Source of the DNA: Zanthoxylum bungeanum
Lineage: Eukaryota > Streptophyta > Magnoliopsida > Sapindales > Rutaceae
NCBI GenBank assembly: GCA_019454045.1
Contig: SKCR01025359.1
Location: forward strand, 1-64,000
DNA: 64,000 nucleotides
Reading direction: 5' to 3'
Shown in pieces: positions 57,012-64,000 of this stretch; position 1 is the first letter of the stretch, and each line of letters begins with the position of its first letter. The position numbers and the translations under genes are program-made. The notes below the pieces were generated by a model. That model had not been told where the DNA came from. It ran no database searches and saw only the letters and a list, made by a program, of their open reading frames with translations.

Positions 57012-59066
57012 TGTTGGACAATTATGACCTATAGCGTCACTATTTGTACAGATCATGGTGTTTTTGTACAAATTAACTATATGACAAAGGAGATTGCACT
57101 CTTATCATTTATGATTAGATCACCTAGATGTATAAATGATGAGAGGTCCCTATGATTTGTTCATGGACAAAGAATGATATGAGACAATATCAGTCCACGA
57201 AGGATAAATCATTAAATATCCCTAGTCAGAGTATTATCGAGATTGGACATCGATAAATACATAAAAGACTAGTATTACACTTGTGCGCATTGTGAGGGCA
57301 CAACAACATAGTTCTCATATATTTGGGTATAGGATACTCATGCAAGTGTAATCGGAGGTTGTGTTTTACCGACGGTACGTGAAACAACTTCACTCTGGAT
57401 AGACCCCTCAGAATTCCATTGGTAGTATGACTATGTGTCTATGGAAGTCCGAAATCAGGGTAGGTGTATTGGTCTTAACCTGAGACTTGCACCGGTAATA
57501 CTTGTGACAATCAATATACTTTGGTTGAGGTCGTCCAGGGCTTTAATAGGTTCTGTGTACGCCAATACTGGGTATATTGAGAATCGTAGTGTGTTGGGTG
57601 TGATGTCAAGACGGAAGTGTCACTCCAGTCATATGGAGATGATGGTCACGTAGGATACGGTACTAGTACTCTTAAGTACTGCAGTCATCGGGATAAAGTG
57701 ACAAGGTCATGTTTATCCGATTATAGAGACTAGTTACCAGACATCCGACATATGTTTCGTACGGGGCAGACACAATTCCAGCCCCAGGCCTAGCACGTGA
57801 TCATCCGATACTGGATCGAAATACGCAATACCACGTCTACTACGCCTGATATAGATTGCTTATTCCTGTAAGCATGTTTCTGGAGAATTGGGTAGGCATG
57901 GCGCTTTGTTATAAGCCAACCTTGTCTTGTGAATCGGTGTAAACGTAGTACTAGGTACTTACGTGTTCGGATAGTCCGATGACCCGATTTACTGCCAACA
58001 TATCTTGGGATCTCATGGGTCGCTTCCCGAAGATTCACCGATGACGTATGACTCGCACTTTAATTAATCTGGGATTAATTTAATGAGAGAGAAAATTAAT
58101 CTTGGATTAATTGCGGAGATATTTTATCTGGGATAAAATATCAATTAAAGAGAAAAAATGATTAATTTGGAATTAATCGATAAAATAATAGATTTGATAT
58201 ATTTAACGAAATTGGATTTCGACGTGGAATTAAAATTAGATTTTAATTCGGGCGAACGAGTTAATTTAGAATTAATTCGTTAGCGACGTGAATAGTGATT
58301 TCGCTAGGCGTAATCGTTTAATTGCGTCACAACGGAAAATTCGTTAATTTGGAATTAGCGAACCCGAGCCCAGGATTGTTTGCGAGCGCATTCACATTTT
58401 GAATTCGAGTGCGGCACGTAAGTCAAATCAAGCGTCAAATCGCAAATCACATCAAGCGTCAAATCACATGTCACTTTGAGTGATGTGACAATTGATTGAT
58501 TGATGTGAGTTGATGTGAGATAATTGAAAGCATTTAATGCTTTGCTTTTTGGAAAAAGTCTTTGCTAAATGGTTAATTAATTTTGGAAATTAAATAAACC
58601 TATTACATTTTATTTCCCTCTCTCTCTCTCTCCTGGTTCACGGTTTTCACCCTTTTGGAGCCAAAAACCTTCTTCTCTCTCACGCCTCTTCTCCTCTCTG
58701 TTTTCTGGTTTGACCGAGTGATGAAGGAGAAGCTAATGAAATTTGTGGCAAGTTTCTTGGGTGCTAGCACACATAGGAGGCATACCAATGTGATAGGGCA
58801 GTGAGTTCGTGAGCATGGAAGTTTATCACAAAGCTTGGAGCTTCAAATGACATCTATGGCCGATTATTGGAGGAGGAAGACCACCCATTACCGAACAGTC
58901 CACTGTTGAGCCCACTGCCGAATGACTTATTGGAGAGGGCAGTTCGTTTTTCTTCTTCGACGCATCTCAACCGATCCTTGTGAGTTTTTTCCGCTCCTCC
59001 TTTGATTGTATTTAAACATGTTTCATGCTTTATTAATGATCTTGGGAAGCTTAGAGTTGACCAACA
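57012..59066 (+). mobile_element. Angela-like 3' LTR, plus arm
   Basis: TGTTGGACAATTATGACCTA...GTTGACCAACA, about 2.05 kb. At 59067 the sequence passes into the 3' region of the second Athila-like element. Confidence 0.82.
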
Positions 59067-59164
59067 CCCACAATATCATAAGTATTTGTTAAAAAGAGAG
59101 TAATATTTTTGTCCTAAAATTATATTAGAGTTTACACATTTTGGCAGTGAAAGTTTATTTATAA

Positions 59165-59530
59165 ACATATCTTCAATCCATGTATCGAACTTTGGGCCAG
59201 TGACTCCCAAACCAGCTAGTTTTAGGGCACTAGGTTTTAAGACACCCTTATGGACTTAATTGCTCGGATCTCAGATAAAAAATCTCCAAAACAAATCTTC
59301 AATCCATGTATCGAACTTTAGGCCAGTGACTCCCAAACCAGTTGGTTTTAGGACACTAGGTGTTAAGACACCCATACGAACTTAATTGCTCGTATCTCAG
59401 AGAAAAAGTGTCTGATTCCCTTAAGCTTTCTTTTTAACCCTTGTAGCGAGCTTTGGGCCATTAATTCTCAGACTAGTTGGCCTTAAGTTACTAAGTGTTA
59501 AGACACCCCTACGGACTTAATTGCTTGAGT
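59165..59530 (-). repeat. Three-copy tandem repeat in the 3' region
   Basis: Units share atgtatcgaacttt-ggccagtgactcccaaaccag and aagacaccc-ta-ggacttaattgctc, at about 59175, 59305 and 59440. It is the complement of 33939-34165. Confidence 0.7.
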
Positions 59531-60091
59531 TAAAAAGGCTACGAAAATGAACTTTATTCAAACATCAACAAATTTTTTTTTTTTGCAATAATAAATTTCA
59601 ATTCCTTTATGTGTTACCTCCAACACATTAGAAAACTGAATATTACAGAATTTTCACTTACCACCCATGATCTTACTTACCATGTTGTTGATAATATCTG
59701 TCAGATGAGTATATAAAGATCAAATTTAATCAATGTTATGGAGAATTCACAAATTTAAATGATTCAAAGAGAAAGGAACAACAAAGAACTTGTTACGAAT
59801 TATACTGAGATGTATCTCAATAGTGAAAACTTCTTACACAGCCACCTCAGAAAAACATTTCCACTTGGTTTAGAAAATAAATTTATTGTTAGTTTGTGTG
59901 TATATATATAGATATATATTCTTACACACAAAATAACAACAAAGTAAAATTTTTGTGAAAAAAACATCAATTAAACATGAAAATTACCTCCCCCAACCAA
60001 AATGAAACATTGTCCCCAATGTTTAAATAAATAGAAGTATAGTTTAGAAGATATCACCTAGTTATTGGAATTGACAGTACAACTACAACTA
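59531..60091 (-). other. Non-coding 3' region of copy 2
   Basis: AT-rich, with the complement of the gtttgggggag-like run (ctcccccaacc near 59990). No gene seen. Confidence 0.5.
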
Positions 60092-60749
60092 AATATTACA
60101 GATTAAGGTCCAGGTTTACTTTGCGCTTTTGCCACGATCGTTACCAGACTAGTTTTACTTGGAAAGAATAAGGTCGATTCTTGGTTTAAAAGCTAAGAGT
60201 TGGTCAATTAAATCATCAGCTTTTCTTGCAGATACGAAAATATCTCTTACCAGTTTTGAAATAAATCCATTTCTTTTGGCATCTTCAAGAAATACAAAAA
60301 GTAAATCGAAAAATCCATTAACATTAAACAACCCAATGGGTTTTTGGTGAATATTCAAGTTTGCCCATGACGCAACTGTGAATATTTCTTCCAACTTTCC
60401 TAGCCCACCTGGTAAAGCAATGAAAACATCAGCATGATTGATCATTTCAGTGAGTCTTTCAAACATACATTGGACAATAAATTCTTCTCCATTTGATTTT
60501 TCTATGATGTTGTCCTCTGTTAAGGGTTTTGGGATGATCCCCAAAACTTGACTGCCACCTTTTTGTACAGCTTTTGAAATACACCCCACCAATCCAAGAT
60601 TACCACCGCCATATACTTAGTGAATGATTCTGTTTGCCATAACTCTACCCAATTCTCTTGCACCCTCAACAAATTCTGGTTTAGTTCCGGAGCTGGTTCC
60701 ATAAGAACACACAAATATTAGTGAAACGTCATTTCGAAGTTGTCTCCAT
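60092..60749 (-). pseudogene. LOG: LOG-family cytokinin riboside 5'-monophosphate phosphoribohydrolase (copy 2)
   Basis: Minus strand, ATG at 60749. The first 50 codons contain stops and a small indel. From about 60620 the frame is open to 60155 and encodes the glycine-rich loop GGGNLGLVG, GIIPKPLTEDN, FERLTEM (Arg kept), PGGLGKLEE (Thr of the family replaced by Lys), SWANLNIHQKPIGL and KRNGFISKLVRDIFVSARKA. A stop after ILSK precedes a degraded tail that still ends in NLDLNL after a one-base deletion. About 69% of residues match copy 1 over some 127 positions. Intronless like copy 1, and also broken. Confidence 0.86.
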
Positions 60750-60804
60750 TTATGTTATCTCCCTTAGCTAGATGTGTTGAAGATAGAGAGAAGTGACGAG
60801 CTGA

Positions 60805-60811
60805 ATTTATA
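60805..60811 (-). promoter_or_regulatory. TATA box upstream of LOG copy 2
   Basis: TATAAAT on the minus strand in ctataaattcagct, 56 bp before the ATG, with the preceding tttttcag as in copy 1. Confidence 0.5.
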
Positions 60812-61042
60812 GATCCTGAAAAAGGTGAGTGATAAATGCACTAATACCTGCAAAATGACAATTATTAGGATAATAGATCGTGAACAAAAAGGTTAGATAC
60901 TGTCGGCAAAAAGTAAATCAAAATAGAAATTTAAAGTAAAGGAAATCAAAGCAATAATATATATTGGTAGTTGTGATTGTGGCTCACATCTTCCTCTGGT
61001 TTTACGTCTAGTAACGCCCTCTATGGGTCGGGGGTAGGCCTC

Positions 61043-61564
61043 TCATCTAACTTTCTTATAAATTGGCAAACAGGGTCTTTTAAAGTCAGATTCCCGAGAC
61101 TGTAATGTTGTTTTTCTTTTGGAAATTGTGTGTAATCTGTGAATTTCACGATGAACATATCCACTAGGATGCATCTCAAGAGTCAATGATATATCATCAA
61201 AAGGCTCCGTACTCAGTCCATCTCTAATTAATTGAATTTTATCTTCTCGATTATTAGACATCATTCCTAAAGAACGACAACGAGTGTTGCACGTACAACG
61301 TGCACACTTATAACAAACACCTAATTTTTTAGCTCTTCGTTTTTAGAATAGGTGTTTTTCCTTGAACCATACATGTAAGGAATGAGGAGTCAGGTGACTC
61401 ACCTGCCAAGCGAACTCTTGCTTTAATTACCCAACGAATATCACAAGGAATACCATGAATCATAAGAAGTCTCATCCTTTCTGTGCGTGCTTTTAAATGT
61501 TTGTCCGAGCATTTTGGGGAAGAGAAGGAAAATGTTTGCGGAGGTTTGTGAGAGTTTCTTCCAT
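61043..61564 (-). pseudogene. Conserved cysteine-rich ORF (copy 2)
   Basis: Starts MEETLTNLRKHFPSLPQN at 61564. Stops and shifts follow near 61500 and 61345, then an open part from about 61345 to 61043 with RRAKKLGVCYKCARCTCNTR and DDISLTLEMHPSGYVHREIH. The Cys pattern is CYKC...CNTxC, shared with copy 1. The same position between integrase and LOG supports a family gene of unknown role. Confidence 0.6.
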
Positions 61565-61743
61565 GCCTTGGTTTGTAGGGTATAAGTAATTTTAGGAAAC
61601 TGAAATAACCGACTTTAAGTCACGGAGTACCGTTATCCGCTGTTTTACTAGGGTGTTAGATAAATAAAAAACAAAAACCAATTCGGCAAAACTAAGAGAA
61701 ATGGAAATTAGAGATATATTAACAGAAAATAAAATAAACTAGA

Positions 61744-62364
61744 TCAATCAAGACATACTGGGTTTGACAGGAAAAAGGTTTCTTGAAATTTTGAGCACTC
61801 TAAAAAAGGTTTTAGACGCTGTCCATTAACTTTAAATATATCACCATCTGTAGGATTCTCAATGTCAATTGCCTCATATGGATAAACGTGTTTCACAATA
61901 AATGAGCCACTCCATTTGGATTTTAATTTTCCAGGAAATAAATAAAGACGAGAATTATAAAGAAAATTTTTTTGATCAACTTCAAATATTTTTCGTGAAA
62001 TTTGACTATCATGAAAGGCTTTAGTATTAGCTTTAAGAATTTTCGTATTCTCATATGAATCATTCCTTAACTCTTCAAGTTCATTTAGTTGCAATTTCGT
62101 TCATGACCAGCATTTTCAAGGTTTTAATTAAATGCATTAATAGCCCAAAATGCTTTATGCTCAAGTTCTCCAAGCAAATGACAAGGTTTTCCATAAACTA
62201 GACGATAAGGGGGAATTCCCCAAGATGTTTTGAAAGCTGTTCGATATGCCCAGAGTGCATCAGTTAGTCGAAGAGACCAATCTTTACGATTTGGGTTAAC
62301 CGTTTTTCTAAAATTTTTTTAATTTCCCTTTGCTAATTCAACTTGTCCGTTTGTCTGGGGGTGA
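61744..62364 (-). pseudogene. Athila-like integrase, core end and C-terminus
   Basis: The minus strand starts abruptly at HHPQTNGQVELAKGN, the catalytic Glu region. It continues with [20 protein letters not shown] and [20 protein letters not shown], then in one open frame (62094-61744) LNELEELRNDSYENTKI, YNSRLYLFPGKLKSKWSGSF and FKVNGQRLKPFL. Stops occur near 62320 and 62120. Everything before the Glu is replaced by an LTR at 62365. Confidence 0.85.
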
Positions 62365-64000
62365 TGACCGGCGTAATCACACACGTATAACGCAAGCGAA
62401 CGTATCGTTCAAGTAGTATAAAAAGTATCGATCCCACGAGGACTTAAAACCTTTTTGTTATTAATTTATGGGGCCAACTGATTACCAGTATCTAACAGGT
62501 TGTTTGATTGATTGATTTGAAATGACGATGATTCTAAATTTAAACAAGTAAATATAATTGCTTAAGAGTAGGTTGAGAAAAATCCAAATTTATAAACTAT
62601 CCAGGGTTGTGATTAATTCCAATATTATTTAGAAGATGAAGTGGTTATCTTAAAGTTGGGTAATATATTGATTTATTAACCTGGAACACTAATTTATGTA
62701 AAAGCCTCTTCCGATGGTCAATTTCAAATACCTAGTATAATCCAATTGAACCATATGTCTATGTCAACCAAATTACCTAGATTCATTAAGATTAAGTTCC
62801 AATTATGGCTACCCCCGCCCGACAGGTATATCCTATCCTGTAAGGAAATCTATTAAAAGGGTTATCTATCCTCAAGGAAGATCGTGGGTTATTGAGTCTA
62901 AGGTCTTAAACTTAAAATCCCTATGTCTAGTTCTTTTAAGTTTACCTAATCAATTTTATTAATGGCCAGTTAATAAAAAGCATTAAGATTAAGACTCAAT
63001 AAATAAATCTTTAAATTACCCAACCTATAATCTAACCCCTTATAAACCGGTTATATTGAAATTCATCACAACCCTAGATACTAACTTAGTTACAATACAT
63101 AGCTATGGCTAATGAAAACTTAAAAGACATAAAATATAAATGCTAAAAAGTAACTGCGAGAAAGTAAAAGCGGGAAAGTAAATGAAAATAAACTGCCAAG
63201 ATAAAAGGAATTACTTTTACTAATTACTAACTTAGATATCTCCCTTAGTATAACATAATCACTTGTGAGATTAAAACCAACCGACCATATAGGCGGTACC
63301 CTGATTAAGTCAAGTTAAGTCCGACCAGCCATAAAGGCGGTAAAATTTGTCCATGAACCTGCCATGTAGGCGATAAAGAAATAACCAGCCATAAAGGCGG
63401 AACCAAAATTAAATTACTAACCGACCAATCTGGCGGTATCCTTGCTTAGTCAGGTTTAACAGTTTAAATTAAATAGCCCACCGACCAATATAGCGGTATT
63501 CCTTTTTAAGTCAAATTTTAGAATAGTGAATATGTTGTGTCTAAGGGAGATTAATCTAAGATAGTAACAGTAAAAGAATTACCTTTCACCTCGACAGAGG
63601 GAAGTTACCTCCTCATGGTTGAAAAATAAAAACCGAAAAAGTAAAGAAAGGAAAGTGTTATGCGTAAAAGTAAATTACGGAAAGTAAAACTGAAAAGTAA
63701 AGAAAAGAAAGTGCGAAATTGAAAATTAATTACTGAAAACTAAAAATAAACAAACTAGATACAATCTTTTTATTTTTTCATTAAGGATTTCAAAGAAGAA
63801 AGTATGAATTTTACAAATGAAATGGCTTGGTATTTATAGGCAAAGTTTTGCCACCATCAAATCATCAATCAATTTCTCCACCAAATCCATTATTAATTTC
63901 TCCACTAATTACTCCACCAAATCCATAATTGCTCCAATAATTTCTTATCTTGTTTGGTGGTGATTTGATAATTTTTATTAATTATTTATTAATTAATATT
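62365..64000 (-). mobile_element. Athila-like LTR, minus orientation, runs off the window
   Basis: The minus strand ends GATTACGCCGGTCA at 62365, like copy 1. It shares the cctgtcgggcgggggtagccataattgg block (62805-62830, complement), the TATA box (63831-63838) and the palindrome, but has extra ccgacca-ataggcgg repeats (63280-63500). No primer binding site separates it from integrase, so it may be an insertion into integrase or a deletion product. Confidence 0.8.

Larger units (their letters stand above)
59067..64000 (-). mobile_element. Athila-like element carrying a LOG gene (copy 2, partial)
   Basis: From right to left on the minus strand: an LTR (62365 to beyond 64000), integrase core and C-terminus (61744-62364), cysteine-rich ORF (61043-61564), LOG (60092-60749) and 3' region (59067-60091). 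The last is cut by the copia LTR. This is the same gene order and orientation as copy 1, so the LOG cargo belongs to a family and not to one chance insertion. Confidence 0.82.

Noticed and set aside
49049..59066. Self-integration (autointegration) of a single copia element as the cause of the inverted arms
   Set aside because: Autointegration would duplicate only about 5 bp, whereas about 250 bp of diverged gag is present in both arms.

Overview
The window is a block of nested plant LTR retrotransposons. I see no intact host gene, no tRNA or rRNA gene and no CRISPR array. Ty3/gypsy Tat-like, Ty3/gypsy Athila-like and Ty1/copia Angela-like elements are all present, together with a plant-type LOG (cytokinin-activating) gene carried by a transposon. 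This points to a repeat-rich flowering-plant genome, probably a eudicot. The species cannot be named from the sequence.

Layout. (1) 1-1039: part of an Athila-like LTR on the minus strand, abutting a gypsy gag fragment (1040-1514). (2) 1794-43202: one large minus-strand Tat-like element, bounded by LTRs at 1794-4197 and 40885-43202 and by a perfect 5-bp target duplication, ATGTC (1789-1793 and 43203-43207). Inside it sits a tandem chain of three further Tat-like LTRs (B 4864-6721, C 12349-14801, D 19370-39834) separated by two internal regions. Those regions keep gag and integrase but lack reverse transcriptase. (3) LTR D is split by an Angela-like copia element, 20496-38725 (target duplication GTCAT/GTCAG). 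(4) The RNase H region of that copia element is split in turn by an Athila-like element, 28395-36589 (CTATC/CGATC). (5) 43208-43651: copia LTR fragment. 43652-49048: plus-strand Tat-like element with LTR, PBS and gag. (6) 49049-59066: a decayed Angela-like composite whose left arm points minus and right arm plus. (7) 59067-64000: a second Athila-like element on the minus strand that runs off the window.

The most interesting content is in the two Athila-like elements (28395-36589 plus, 59067-64000 minus). Where autonomous Athila relatives often carry an env-like frame, both have two extra genes in the same order and orientation. The first is a small cysteine-rich ORF (31947-32411; 61043-61564). 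The second is an intronless LOG gene, the cytokinin riboside 5'-monophosphate phosphoribohydrolase family (32755-33406; 60092-60749). The LOG copies differ at about 30% of compared residues, but many codons differ only at the third base and many replacements are conservative, so the gene was probably under purifying selection while riding in the element. A TATA box lies 56-59 bp before the LOG start in both copies. Both LOG tails encode a terminal LDLNL, resembling an EAR repression motif. Both genes are now broken here.

Other structure worth a look: 91-bp minisatellites in the 3' region of the Tat-like elements, one fused directly to integrase; independent deletions that removed reverse transcriptase from neighbouring Tat copies; and an LTR-terminal hairpin with a compensatory base change between Athila-like copies. 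Family calls rest on motif recognition by eye and on comparing copies within the window. No database search was run.
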